Positions 9,947 through 19,316 of a stretch of 64,000 nucleotides of DNA are shown here, piece by piece. The notes under the pieces are model-generated. The model was not told the origin of the DNA. It did no database searches and saw only the letters and a program-made list of their open reading frames with translations. A program made the position numbers and the translations under genes. The stretch's first letter is position 1. Each line of letters starts with the position of its first letter. This stretch comes from Neobacillus vireti (GTDB lineage: Bacteria; Bacillota; Bacilli; Bacillales; Cytobacillaceae), in the NCBI RefSeq assembly GCF_001026695.1, contig NZ_LDNB01000009.1:62001-126000 (forward strand). The letters run 5' to 3'.

Positions 9947-9989
9947 TAAAGCCTTTTATAAGAGAATGAGGATTTCATTTAAACCAAAG

Positions 9990-10060
9990 GTAAATAAACA
10001 TAAATAAAATATTAAATTGTTTATATTCAAAAATAAACAGAAATACATTATAATGAAACA
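9990..10060 (+). promoter_or_regulatory. rhaEW promoter with flanking AAATAAACA boxes
   Basis: A SigA-like promoter can be read as TTCAAA (10026-10031), 17 bases, TATAAT (10049-10054). Around it lie TAAATAAACATAAATAAA (9991-10008), its inverted partner TTGTTTATATTC (10018-10029) and AAAATAAACAGAAATAC downstream, so a repressor bound there would cover the -35 region. The same core precedes the deoR-type gene (12268-12282) and the fucose transporter genes. Confidence 0.6.
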
Positions 10061-10093
10061 GAAGATAATAAACATAAGAGCGGAGGATTTTGT

Positions 10094-12163
10094 ATGGTAA
10101 ACAATAATTGGAATCATGAAAAAGCTTCATCCCTTCCAAAAGGTGTTGAAGAATTAGTATATCGTTCGAATTTAATCGGGTCTGACCGTGCGGTTTGTAA
10201 TTGGGGCGGGGGCAATACGTCTATGAAGACGATGGAGAAAGATTTCCGCGGTCAGGACATTGAGGTGATGTGGGTGAAGGGAAGTGGTTCTGATTTAGCC
10301 ACAATGAAATCACATAACTTTACAGGGCTTAAATTAGAAGATATCCGCCCGCTAGTTGAAAGAAATGAAATGTCAGATGAAGAAATGGTGAGCTACCTTT
10401 CACATTGTATGATTGACAGCAAGCATCCACGAGCTTCCATTGAAACATTACTTCATGCTTTCTTACCTTATAAGCATGTGGATCACACACATCCTGATGC
10501 CATTATTAGCCTTTGCTGTGCAGACAATGGTAAGCAACTTGCTGAGGAAATTTTCGGTAATCGTTTTGTTTGGGTTCCATATATTCGCCCTGGCTTTACC
10601 CTATCAAAAATGATTGCAGAAGGGGTAAAGAACAACCCACATGCAGAACTAGTCTTAATGGAGAAACATGGGCTCGTAACATGGGGAGAAACGTCGGAAG
10701 AGTCCTATGCAAAGACGATTGAAGTTATTAATGAAGCGGAACAGTTTATTCATACAAGAATCAATGTTGAAACCCTATTTGGCGGGCAAAAATATGAATC
10801 TCTCACGAATGAAGAGGCTAATCGTATATTAGCAAAAGTGCTGCCGATTATCCGCGGGGCAGTCAGTGAAGAAAAGAAAATGCTCTTAACATATGACTGC
10901 GGTGGGGATGTTTTACAATTTGTGAATAGCCATAAGGCATCCGAGCTTTCACAAGTAGGTGCAGCATGCCCAGACCATCTTGTTCATACAAAACGTGTAC
11001 CGCTATATATAAATTGGGATCCACAAACAAAGGATGTAGAAGCATTAGTAGCAAGTGTAAAAGAAGGAATTTCCAGCTATAAAGCTGAATACAAGGAATA
11101 CTTTGAGCGCAACAAACATGAGGGTGACAAAATGTTTGAATCCGCACCTCGTGTGATCCTTATTCCGGGTATCGGGATGGTGAATACAGGTAAGGATGCC
11201 GCCAATTCAAGAGTAAGCGGTGCGTTATATCATCGGGCGATTGCAGTTATGAAGGGCGCTACTACTCTAGGAAACTTTGTTTCTTTAAGCGAAAACGAAT
11301 CTTACAATGTGGAATATTGGCCACTGGAATTATATAAATTAAGTCTAGCTCCGGCTGAAGCTGAATTTTCTCGAAAAGTTGCTTTTATCACGGGTGGTGC
11401 AGGCGGAATTGGCAGTGCAACAGCCCGTCGACTTGTATCTGAAGGAGCCCATGTTGTACTGGCCGACTTAAATCTTGAAGGGGCAGAAAAAGTAGCAGCT
11501 GAAATTAATGAAACATATGGTGCAGGTCGTGCGATTGCGGTAAAAATGGATGTAACGAAAGAGGAACAGGTTCAAGCTGCCTTTGATCATTCAGCCCTTA
11601 CATTCGGAGGCATAGACACAATTGTTAACAATGCAGGTCTTGCTACATCAAGTCCAATTGATGAAACCACCCTGCAAGAATGGAATTTAAATATGAACGT
11701 TTTAGGAACCGGTTACTTCTTGGTAGCGCGTGAAGCATTCAAGCAAATGAAACAGCAAGGAATGGGTGGTAATATGGTTTTTGTTGGTTCTAAAAACTCC
11801 GTTTACGCCGGCAAAAACGCTGCTGCTTATAGCTCTGTTAAGGCGCTTGAAACTCATCTTGCAAGATGTATCGCTTCGGAAGGCGGGGAATATGGAATTC
11901 GTGTGAATTCTGTTTTACCAGATGCTGTCCTGCAAGGCTCAGCGATTTGGGGTTCAAGCTGGCGCGAAGAACGTGCAGCGGCATATGGAATTCATCCAGA
12001 TCAATTAGAAGAGCATTACCGAAAACGGACAACATTGCTGGTCAATATTTACCCTGTGGATATTGCTGAAACGATTGCCTTCTTTGCTTCATCCAAATCA
12101 GCTAAAACAACTGGATGTATGGTAACGGTTGATGGTGGCGTTCCTGCTGCATTTACAAGATAA
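10094..12163 (+). CDS. rhaEW: Bifunctional rhamnulose-1-phosphate aldolase / lactaldehyde dehydrogenase
   Basis: This 689-residue fusion matches the Bacillus RhaEW layout. Residues 1 to about 420 form a class II aldolase domain with KHPRASIETLLHAF, zinc ligands in DHTHPD and EKHGLVTWG. Residues from about 430 form an SDR domain with TGGAGGIG, NNAG and the catalytic YSSVK. The first half should cleave L-rhamnulose 1-phosphate, and the second should oxidise the L-lactaldehyde product to lactate. Since L-fuculose 1-phosphate also yields L-lactaldehyde, the dehydrogenase may serve both pathways. A GGAGG site precedes the ATG, and operator-like boxes precede the promoter. Confidence 0.9.
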   Translation: MVNNNWNHEKASSLPKGVEELVYRSNLIGSDRAVCNWGGGNTSMKTMEKDFRGQDIEVMWVKGSGSDLATMKSHNFTGLKLEDIRPLVERNEMSDEEMVSYLSHCMIDSKHPRASIETLLHAFLPYKHVDHTHPDAIISLCCADNGKQLAEEIFGNRFVWVPYIRPGFTLSKMIAEGVKNNPHAELVLMEKHGLVTWGETSEESYAKTIEVINEAEQFIHTRINVETLFGGQKYESLTNEEANRILAKVLPIIRGAVSEEKKMLLTYDCGGDVLQFVNSHKASELSQVGAACPDHLVHTKRVPLYINWDPQTKDVEALVASVKEGISSYKAEYKEYFERNKHEGDKMFESAPRVILIPGIGMVNTGKDAANSRVSGALYHRAIAVMKGATTLGNFVSLSENESYNVEYWPLELYKLSLAPAEAEFSRKVAFITGGAGGIGSATARRLVSEGAHVVLADLNLEGAEKVAAEINETYGAGRAIAVKMDVTKEEQVQAAFDHSALTFGGIDTIVNNAGLATSSPIDETTLQEWNLNMNVLGTGYFLVAREAFKQMKQQGMGGNMVFVGSKNSVYAGKNAAAYSSVKALETHLARCIASEGGEYGIRVNSVLPDAVLQGSAIWGSSWREERAAAYGIHPDQLEEHYRKRTTLLVNIYPVDIAETIAFFASSKSAKTTGCMVTVDGGVPAAFTR

Positions 12164-12267
12164 AGCGTTTGGAGGACGTCCGAAATTGTCGGAGTCTTCC
12201 AGCTCTTTACGATAAATGCCTTTTTGCCTTTCAAAAATTATGATATATTATTTTTGAATTAAAAAAG

Positions 12268-12282
12268 CAAATAAACATAAAT
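12268..12282 (+). promoter_or_regulatory. Candidate DeoR operator upstream of its own gene
   Basis: CAAATAAACATAAAT lies about 45 bases before the GTG of the deoR-type gene and matches the boxes upstream of rhaEW and of the fucose transporter. This suggests autoregulation. Confidence 0.5.
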
Positions 12283-12328
12283 CAATATGAATCCACAATT
12301 GTTTTAGTTAGGGAAGGGTGCAGGATAC

Positions 12329-13090
12329 GTGCTCGTAGCGGAAAGGCAAAGAAAAATAGTTGAATTAGTGAATGAACGGTTAAGCATTCGGGTCTCTGAG
12401 CTTAGCAGAATTTTCTCTGTTACTGAAGAGACAATCCGTCGTGACCTAGAAAAGCTGGAAAAAGAACATCTTTTGCAGCGAAGTCACGGTGGTGCCGTCA
12501 GTACGGAAAAAGAGGAACAAGAGACTTCCTATGTGGAGCGGGAAATTACAAATGCTGCTGAAAAAAACGCAATTGCAATTGAGGCTATAAATTTAATCAA
12601 TCAAGGTGACCAAATTATATTGGATGCAAGTACGACAGCGTGGTATGTCGCAAAAGAATTACCTGATATGCCTTTAACCGTTGTGACTAACTCGATAAAG
12701 GTAGCGATCGAACTAAGCAAAAAGGAACAAATAAAAGTTATTTCTACTGGTGGGATCTTATTATCCAATTCTCTCTCCTATGTAGGACCACTTGCAGAGC
12801 GATCTCTCAGTATGTATCACGTTAATAAAGCGTTTCTCTCTTGTAAAGGTATTCATCTTGAAAATGGTTTAAGTGATTTTAATGAGTCGCAGGCATTATT
12901 AAAGTCGAAAATGATGGATATAGCAGATGAAACGATCCTAATGGTTGATTCGAGTAAATTTGGAGTGCGCGCTTTTTCACAAATTTCGCCACTATCTACG
13001 ATTGACTTAATTATTACTGATTCACAAATTGGAGAGTCGACAACAAAACAACTGGACGAAAAAGGAATAATACTGAAAGTAGTTGATTGA
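12329..13090 (+). CDS. DeoR-family transcriptional regulator (rhamnose/fucose repressor)
   Basis: This 253-residue DeoR-family repressor has an N-terminal winged HTH (VSELSRIFSVTEETIRRDLEKLE, about residues 20-42) and a C-terminal sugar-phosphate sensor domain with NSIKVA, STGG and the Lys-rich effector site region. It starts with GTG, with a modest ribosome site. In B. subtilis the rhaEW neighbour is the DeoR repressor RhaR, and position and size match here. The AAATAAACA boxes before rhaEW, before this gene and before the fucose genes suggest it controls both pathways. The inducer is probably a phosphorylated deoxyketose (inference). Confidence 0.85.
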   Translation: MLVAERQRKIVELVNERLSIRVSELSRIFSVTEETIRRDLEKLEKEHLLQRSHGGAVSTEKEEQETSYVEREITNAAEKNAIAIEAINLINQGDQIILDASTTAWYVAKELPDMPLTVVTNSIKVAIELSKKEQIKVISTGGILLSNSLSYVGPLAERSLSMYHVNKAFLSCKGIHLENGLSDFNESQALLKSKMMDIADETILMVDSSKFGVRAFSQISPLSTIDLIITDSQIGESTTKQLDEKGIILKVVD

Positions 13091-13132
13091 TTATACAATT
13101 AGCACCATTGCTGCTAAGTCGAATGTCAATAG

Positions 13133-13166
13133 AACCGCGTACAATTTAATGTAGGCGGTTTTATTT
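13133..13166 (+). terminator. Intrinsic terminator after the deoR-type gene
   Basis: AACCGC plus TACA pairs with TGTA plus GCGGTT around an AT-rich loop, followed by TTATTTATTT. Confidence 0.65.
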
Positions 13167-13213
13167 ATTTAATAATAAAAAATTATCTGTAAAATGAAAG
13201 GGGAATACAAGTT

Positions 13214-14512
13214 ATGAATCGTAATTTCATCCACCCGGCCGATCAGCTTGTTATGATCATGAACCGAATTTATCAAAATGGGATGACGACCATTTCTGGC
13301 GGAAATCTCTCCATTAAAGATGAAAATGGTGACCTTTGGATTACTCCTTCAGGCGTGGATAAAGGGGCGTTGAAACGAGCCGATATCATGTGCTTGAAAA
13401 AGGATGGCAGCATCGAAGGGATTCATAAACCGTCAGTCGAGCTGCCATTCCATCTGGGGATTTATGAAGTTCGTCCGGATATTAAAGCGATTGTTCACGC
13501 TCATCCGCCGGCGCTGGTGTCATTTAGCATGGCTCGAAAAGGGCCAAATTACAAATTAACGCCAAATGCGTATACAAACATAGCGGGCCAATTAGAAATA
13601 GCTGCTTATGCTGTTCCGGGCAGTGAAAAACTAAAGGAGAATATTGCGAAAGAATTTGCCAAGGGTGGCGACGCAGTTATTCTTGAAAATCACGGTATAG
13701 TTGTGGGGAAAAGCACTATTTTTGATGCCTTTTCGCTTTTTGAAACATTAGAGGATGTTGCTTATCTAGATATTCATGCGCGAACATTGGGTACTCCACA
13801 AGAATTGTCCGAAGAAAATTTACAAAAGATTAAAATGTATCGTCCAACCGAATTAAAGGAATTTACTCTTACGAACCATACAAGTGAAGAGAATGCAGCA
13901 AGAGCAGCGATGTGTCATTTAATTCAACGTTTATATGCGCGTCAACTTTTTACAAGTACATCGGGCAGTCTCTCTACACGGTTGAGTGATGGGTCGATCT
14001 TGATTACTCCAAACAAAAAAGATCGCCACTATATTGAAGCAGATGATTTGGTTCTGTTAAAAAATCACTGTCGTGAACAAAATAAGATCCCGTGTGATTT
14101 GTATGAATTGCATCAAAAAATTTATGAAAAGCAACCGGATGTGACATCTATTATCGTGGCAAATCCACGTTATTTAATGGCATTTGCCGTGACCGATGTT
14201 GAATATAATACTCATATTATTCCGGAAGCCTATATTGTTCTTCGTGACATTCACAAAGTTCCATTTGGCATTGGTGAAGATCATGACGAAATGATCGCTA
14301 GTAAATTAGCAAAAGATAATCCTGTGTTATTAGTGGAAAATGGGTATGCAGTCGTCACGGCTACTAGTTTACTAGGTTCATTTGATATGATAGAAGTAGC
14401 AGAATACAGTGCTAAGGCATTAGTATATTCAAAGAATGTGGGAAAAGTTATCAATATTAGTAAAGAAGAAATAACTGAAATTATTGACGGATTTAATTTA
14501 GTCTCACATTAA
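13214..14512 (+). CDS. Two-domain class II aldolase/adducin-family protein with degenerate second domain
   Basis: At 432 residues this is twice the length of FucA/AraD-type aldolases and consists of two class II aldolase domains in tandem. Domain 1 (about residues 1-205) keeps GGNLSI, TPSGVDKG, the catalytic Glu in KPSVELPFH, zinc ligands in HAHPP and ENHGIVV. Domain 2 (about 225-425) keeps the outline (SGSLSTRLSDG, ITPNKKD, VENGYAVV), but the HxH zinc motif is replaced by VANPR and the catalytic Glu region is altered, so it should be inactive and structural. The gene stands alone between terminators and the sensor cluster. Substrate is unknown; a deoxyketose 1-phosphate is a reasonable guess. 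Confidence 0.82.
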   Translation: MNRNFIHPADQLVMIMNRIYQNGMTTISGGNLSIKDENGDLWITPSGVDKGALKRADIMCLKKDGSIEGIHKPSVELPFHLGIYEVRPDIKAIVHAHPPALVSFSMARKGPNYKLTPNAYTNIAGQLEIAAYAVPGSEKLKENIAKEFAKGGDAVILENHGIVVGKSTIFDAFSLFETLEDVAYLDIHARTLGTPQELSEENLQKIKMYRPTELKEFTLTNHTSEENAARAAMCHLIQRLYARQLFTSTSGSLSTRLSDGSILITPNKKDRHYIEADDLVLLKNHCREQNKIPCDLYELHQKIYEKQPDVTSIIVANPRYLMAFAVTDVEYNTHIIPEAYIVLRDIHKVPFGIGEDHDEMIASKLAKDNPVLLVENGYAVVTATSLLGSFDMIEVAEYSAKALVYSKNVGKVINISKEEITEIIDGFNLVSH

Positions 14513-14637
14513 TATCTTTCTCCATTTAGGAGATCTATACATTCATAGAGAATGCAGGTTTCTGGAATAGTATGTTTAATGGGGAAACCGTTCCGATCTA
14601 ATGCTTTTACGCGGCAAATATGCTGGGGGGAAACAGC

Positions 14638-15693
14638 GTGAGAATGAAATACTTACTTTTTCTATTCATACTGATCATTTTAGCTGGATGCGGAGTAATT
14701 GGGAATAAATCATCGAAGTATGAAATTGTTTATAACGGAGAAGTAAATGGAGCAAAGAAGCCAATGGACATTAAGGAACATAGAAAAGATGGACCTTACA
14801 CGATTGCATTAGTCCCTAAAATCGAGGGAATACCTTACTTTAACGCTGTAAGAGATGGTGCATTAGAAGCGGGAGAAGATCTTGGTATAAATGTCCTGTA
14901 TAAAGGACCTTCAACAGCCACCTGGGAACAGCAGGAGCAAATAATAGAGGAATTGATTGAGCAGAATGTAGATGTGATCGCGGTTGCAGCCAATGATCCG
15001 ATAAAATTAGGCACAGTATTGCAAAAAGCAAAAGAAATTGGAATAGAAGTGATCACGTGGGATTCAGATACGAATCCAGAATTCCGAAGCTTCTTTATTA
15101 ATATGGTGAATCCAGAAATATTAGGGAGACATATTTTGGATACGCTCGCATGGGAAGTCAAAGAACAGGGGAACTATGCGATTATGACCGGTTCGTCCAC
15201 TGCAGCCAATTTAAATGAGTGGATTAAGTGGATTAAAATCCATAATATGGAGTATTACCCCGATATGAAGCTGGTTGAAATCGTACCAACAAATGAAGAT
15301 CAAAACAATGCGTATTTGGCTGCGCGAAATCTATTAAAAAAGTACCCGGATTTAAAAGGTATTATTGGTGTCTCTACTCTTAACCCTCCTGCAGCTGCAT
15401 ATGCTGTAAAAGATGCAGGAAGGACCAGTGAAATAAAAGTGGTAGGGGTATCATCACCTCGTTTAATGAAATCTTACTTAAAGGAAGGAGCTGCCCAAAC
15501 GGCCACACTGTGGAGCCCGCAAAAATTGGGGTATTTAACGGTCAGCTTAGCGAAAAATTTACTGAATGGTGAAAAACCTAAAGACGGCCAAAAGATTCGG
15601 AATATTGGATCGATAGAGTTTGATGACGATATGGTTATCATGGGTCAGCCAATTGATTTTACAAAGGAAAATGTAGACCAATATGATTTTTAA
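14638..15693 (+). CDS. Sugar-sensing binding lipoprotein, partner of the LytS/YesN pair
   Basis: This 351-residue lipoprotein has lipobox LAGC (Cys18) and a RhaS-type binding domain opening IALVPKIEGIPYFNAV. It is clearly paralogous to the transport binding protein at 24589 (shared IPYFNA, QNVDVIAVA, LGFLTV/LGYLTV and a common PIDFTKEN/PTDFTKEN C-terminus). No permease is adjacent; instead its end overlaps the histidine kinase start by 11 bases. That matches three-component systems such as XylFII-LytS-YesN, in which a lipoprotein binds sugar outside and signals to the kinase. GTG 14638 follows GGGGGG by seven bases; an in-frame ATG at 14620 is less likely. Confidence 0.82.
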   Translation: MRMKYLLFLFILIILAGCGVIGNKSSKYEIVYNGEVNGAKKPMDIKEHRKDGPYTIALVPKIEGIPYFNAVRDGALEAGEDLGINVLYKGPSTATWEQQEQIIEELIEQNVDVIAVAANDPIKLGTVLQKAKEIGIEVITWDSDTNPEFRSFFINMVNPEILGRHILDTLAWEVKEQGNYAIMTGSSTAANLNEWIKWIKIHNMEYYPDMKLVEIVPTNEDQNNAYLAARNLLKKYPDLKGIIGVSTLNPPAAAYAVKDAGRTSEIKVVGVSSPRLMKSYLKEGAAQTATLWSPQKLGYLTVSLAKNLLNGEKPKDGQKIRNIGSIEFDDDMVIMGQPIDFTKENVDQYDF

Positions 15694-17473
15694 ACATAAC
15701 AAGCTGCCCTTTAATAATATTAGATTATCTACCAAACTGATTATCACGTATGTTTTATTAACCTGTATTCCGATGGCCCTATTAGGGTCTGTCATGTATA
15801 ACCAATATTCCAAATCCATCGAGGTTCAGGTTGGCGAATATATTCCACAATTATTAAGTCAGGCCAATGCAAACATAGAAAACGAGATTAAGAAACTTGA
15901 AAACATACCCGAATTAATCTATAGCTCTGGAGAAGTTATGGAAGTGCTGAGGTATAATTATGATCAAAATAAATCGACACTTCTTCAAGGACAGTATATT
16001 GTTCAAAGTTATTTGACAAACATTTACCTTAATTCAAATAATCCTGATGTTTTGGGCGCTTTTATACTCTCAAAGAACCGATTATTTGCCAGTACTAGAA
16101 CTCCTTTTGAAGGATTTGGCTTTAAAGACGGTTCTTTCCCATACAAAAAAGACATTGCTGAAGTTGGAAATATGGAGATCCTTCTTCCAGACCAAATCAA
16201 TTTAACGTTTAAAAACAAACCACCGTATATTTTACTTGTTAAACAACTGACAGACCTTGATAATCGAAAAAATTTAGGCACCTTATATGTAGCTGTTAAT
16301 GTTACTTTTTTTGAAAAATATTTGGAAGACCTACTTCGTAAAGAAAATACGACGATGTGGCTTATGGATAAACAAGGGAAGGTCATCTATCACACAAATG
16401 ATGAGGAAATAGGGAAAAAGGTGGAAGAAATAAATGAATATCCGTTATTGAATGGCAGCTTTAGTGCAACGATTAATGGTAAAAGTACGCTAATTAGTTT
16501 AAATGAAGCAAAGGAGCTTCCATGGATTCTAGGTCATAGTATTCCAATAAAAAATTTAACTGAACAGACGGATCATGTACGGAATGTTGCCATCTTTATC
16601 TTTATTGTTGTGATTTGTATTACAACAATCATTTCTATTTTTGTAGCCTGGACAGTAACAAGGCCGATTAAACAATTAAGTAGCCTCATGAAGGATGTCG
16701 AGATGGGAAATTTCGACGTAGAAGTACCAATTCATTCAAGTGATGAGGTAGGTATGCTTGCACTTAGCTTTCGTACGATGCTGATCAAAATAAGAGAGTT
16801 GATCCAAAAAAACTATCTTATTAAACTTCGCCAAAGGAATGCGGAATTATATGCACTCCAGTCACAAATTAATCCGCACTTTATGTACAATACATTGGAA
16901 ACAATTGGGATGGCTGTGGAGGAAGGGGAACAGGACCAGGCAGTTCGAATGATTACTGTTCTTGGGAGAATGATGAGGTTCTCGATTAGTAATAAAGACA
17001 GCCTCGTTTCGATTTCTAGTGAAGTGCAGCATATTCATGACTATTTGAATATCCAAAAGTTCAGGTTTGAAGACCGGTTATCTTTTAGGATTCATGAGGG
17101 TGTTGATAGCAGCAAGTACTATACCCCAAAATTTATCTTACAACCTATTATCGAAAATGCAATCAAATATGGATTAGAAAAAAGAAAAGAAATTATGATT
17201 GAGATCGAAGTGGTGGAAGAGGAGGGAGCTATTCTTTTTATTATTAGAGACAATGGACCAGGAATTGACGAACAAACGATGGTTACTTTAAGGAAGTCAT
17301 TGTCATCAGACCCAATGAATAGTAGGGATTCCGGCTTTGGTATGATTAATGTAGATGCCAGGATTGCTATGATATTTGGAGAAAATTATGGATTAGAACT
17401 TAAGAGCGAAGTAAATAAAGGAACGGAAGTTGTTCTACGAATTCCTAATACGTTGGAACCTAAAGAACGTTAA
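15683..17473 (+). CDS. Sensor histidine kinase, LytS/YesM family
   Basis: This 596-residue kinase has one membrane helix near residues 18-38, an extracytoplasmic sensor region of about 260 residues, a second helix at about 301-324, a HAMP domain, and a His_kinase domain with the phosphoacceptor His399 in NPHFMYNTLE. A C-terminal HATPase_c domain contains RDNGPGID. It overlaps the end of the lipoprotein gene, so the two are translationally linked and the lipoprotein probably docks on the sensor region. The partner regulator begins 21 bases downstream. Confidence 0.9.
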   Translation: MIFKHNKLPFNNIRLSTKLIITYVLLTCIPMALLGSVMYNQYSKSIEVQVGEYIPQLLSQANANIENEIKKLENIPELIYSSGEVMEVLRYNYDQNKSTLLQGQYIVQSYLTNIYLNSNNPDVLGAFILSKNRLFASTRTPFEGFGFKDGSFPYKKDIAEVGNMEILLPDQINLTFKNKPPYILLVKQLTDLDNRKNLGTLYVAVNVTFFEKYLEDLLRKENTTMWLMDKQGKVIYHTNDEEIGKKVEEINEYPLLNGSFSATINGKSTLISLNEAKELPWILGHSIPIKNLTEQTDHVRNVAIFIFIVVICITTIISIFVAWTVTRPIKQLSSLMKDVEMGNFDVEVPIHSSDEVGMLALSFRTMLIKIRELIQKNYLIKLRQRNAELYALQSQINPHFMYNTLETIGMAVEEGEQDQAVRMITVLGRMMRFSISNKDSLVSISSEVQHIHDYLNIQKFRFEDRLSFRIHEGVDSSKYYTPKFILQPIIENAIKYGLEKRKEIMIEIEVVEEEGAILFIIRDNGPGIDEQTMVTLRKSLSSDPMNSRDSGFGMINVDARIAMIFGENYGLELKSEVNKGTEVVLRIPNTLEPKER

Positions 17474-17494
17474 TATCGTAAGGGGGAGAAAACA

Positions 17495-19129
17495 GTGAGG
17501 CCGATAAGAACGGTAATCGTAGATGACGAGCCAAGAATTAGAAAGGGAATTGAAAGGTTAGTTCAGGCAAATGGGGAAGAGTGGGAAATTATCGGTGTAT
17601 TTTCGGATGGCCAGGAAGCATATGAAGCGATAATCAATCAATTTAAATCGATTGATCTGTTAATCACGGATGTTCAAATGCCGATTATGGATGGTTTAAC
17701 ATTGATCAAGAAATTAAACCATCAGTTACTTGATTTTTTTAGCATGATTATTAGCGGCTATGATGACTTCAAGTATTTACAAGATGCCATCCGTGAAGGG
17801 GCGATTGATTATATTTTAAAACCCATTGATCGGGAGAAATTTCAATTACAATTAAATGAAGCAAAAGAAAGAATTAGGAAGAAACAAACAGAAGAAGTTA
17901 GAAGGCGAGACATTGAAGATAGGGCACTGCAGCTCACGTATGCGAAACAAATTCACTTTTTAAGTGAGTTGACATGGAATGATGAGACAGATTTATCGTT
18001 ATTGGATTGGGCTTCCCAGTTTCCAAAAGGTCATTATAAACTCATGCATATCGATATTGACGAAATGTTAACAAAAATGAAAGGGGTTTCATCACTAGAG
18101 TTAAGGGACTGGCATTTAGCAGTTGAAAAGATGATGGGAGAGTTGCTGAATGAAGAATCCAGTCTTCAAGGAGTAAAGCATTGGATCTGGAAAAAAGGCA
18201 ATTTAAGTTTTTGGCTGTTAATGTTACAGGAACAAGCGGAGAAAGGCCCAGCGATTGAACAATACTTATTAAAGGTAAAAAAGAGGGTTCAGCATACCTT
18301 CCCATTTACAGTTTCCATCGCATATGGAAATGAATTTGAAGACCTTTCCCTCTTACCTGCGATGAGAGATAAACTACTTTCATTAATGCAATTTCGACTT
18401 ATTGAAGGTGGGAACAAAGTCTTTCATCTAAGTACCTTGGATGATCTTTCAAATGAAAAAACGTCAATGATGCCATCCTCTGTATACAAACTTACGGAGC
18501 AGATTGTCTATGCACTTCGTGAAAAAAATCAATTGGAAGTAACCAAGCTTTTATCACACTTTTTCCGTGAAATCGAGACATTCCGGTCACCTTTACTGAT
18601 ACAAGAGTCGATTCAATATTTATGTATTCGGATCGTGAAATGGTGGATGGAGAACGACGGATTCGGTGAAGAGATGAATTTGCTCATGAAAGCAATTCAA
18701 CTAACAAAAAAGGCAGCAAACTTCTATCAATTAAAAGATGGGATAAAAGATTGGGTCACAAGCCTCGTAACCAAGCAGAAGGAAATGGATTCTAGTCAAT
18801 CTGACCCAATTCAAAAAGCAAAGGAATGGATCCATGATAATCTTGGTAAGAGTATCACGATAAAGAAGTTGGCCAATCATGTGTATTTAAACCCTACTTA
18901 TTTTTGTGAGTACTTTAAAGCAGAGACGGGCGAAACCGTTTTAAATTATGTGACGATCACCCGATTGAAAAAAGCAAAGGAACTGCTAGAAAAAACCGAC
19001 TTGAAAATTTATGATGTGTCAGTAGGAGTTGGATATCAAGATACAAAATATTTCAGCCGACTATTTAAACAGTGGACAAATCAATCTCCATCACAATATC
19101 GGGAGAAGCACAATCAACTAAATGTATAG
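17495..19129 (+). CDS. Response regulator with AraC-type DNA-binding domain (YesN-like)
   Basis: This 544-residue protein has an N-terminal receiver domain (acidic pocket VDDE, phosphoacceptor Asp59 in LITDVQMP, conserved Lys in YILKPI), a long middle region, and a C-terminal AraC HTH domain (about residues 440-540, with YFSRLFKQWTNQSPSQYR). It starts with GTG after AAGGGGGAG. It most likely activates the operon beginning at 19317, in front of which lies a 20-bp-spaced direct repeat suited to an AraC-type domain. Confidence 0.9.
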   Translation: MRPIRTVIVDDEPRIRKGIERLVQANGEEWEIIGVFSDGQEAYEAIINQFKSIDLLITDVQMPIMDGLTLIKKLNHQLLDFFSMIISGYDDFKYLQDAIREGAIDYILKPIDREKFQLQLNEAKERIRKKQTEEVRRRDIEDRALQLTYAKQIHFLSELTWNDETDLSLLDWASQFPKGHYKLMHIDIDEMLTKMKGVSSLELRDWHLAVEKMMGELLNEESSLQGVKHWIWKKGNLSFWLLMLQEQAEKGPAIEQYLLKVKKRVQHTFPFTVSIAYGNEFEDLSLLPAMRDKLLSLMQFRLIEGGNKVFHLSTLDDLSNEKTSMMPSSVYKLTEQIVYALREKNQLEVTKLLSHFFREIETFRSPLLIQESIQYLCIRIVKWWMENDGFGEEMNLLMKAIQLTKKAANFYQLKDGIKDWVTSLVTKQKEMDSSQSDPIQKAKEWIHDNLGKSITIKKLANHVYLNPTYFCEYFKAETGETVLNYVTITRLKKAKELLEKTDLKIYDVSVGVGYQDTKYFSRLFKQWTNQSPSQYREKHNQLNV

Positions 19130-19144
19130 TGAATGATTCCAATG

Positions 19145-19173
19145 AGATTCCAGATGATGTGGAATCTTTTTTT
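19145..19173 (+). terminator. Intrinsic terminator of the sensor operon
   Basis: AGATTCCA and TGGAATCT form a hairpin with a seven-base loop, followed by a T-run. Confidence 0.8.
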
Positions 19174-19194
19174 GTCCGTTTAATTCTTAACATT

Positions 19195-19230
19195 CCGAAT
19201 ATTATCACCCCAATCTGAATATTACCTCCT
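19195..19230 (+). promoter_or_regulatory. Direct-repeat candidate site for the YesN-like regulator
   Basis: GAATATTATCACC (19197) and GAATATTACCTCC (19217) repeat with starts exactly 20 bases apart, about two helical turns. This is the arrangement used by AraC-type activators upstream of weak promoters, and it sits about 90 bases before the first gene of the sugar operon. Confidence 0.55.
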
Positions 19231-19273
19231 ATGAACATGAACCTATTCCATATATGATTATATTAACAATAGA

Positions 19274-19287
19274 TGAAAGCGCTAACA
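19274..19287 (+). promoter_or_regulatory. CcpA cre site
   Basis: TGAAAGCGCTAACA matches the Bacillus cre consensus TGWAANCGNTNNCA at every fixed position and lies 29 bases before the start codon of the first gene. This predicts carbon catabolite repression of the operon. Confidence 0.75.
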
Positions 19288-19316
19288 ATCAATGGCGATA
19301 GGAAGGTAGTGTAAAC

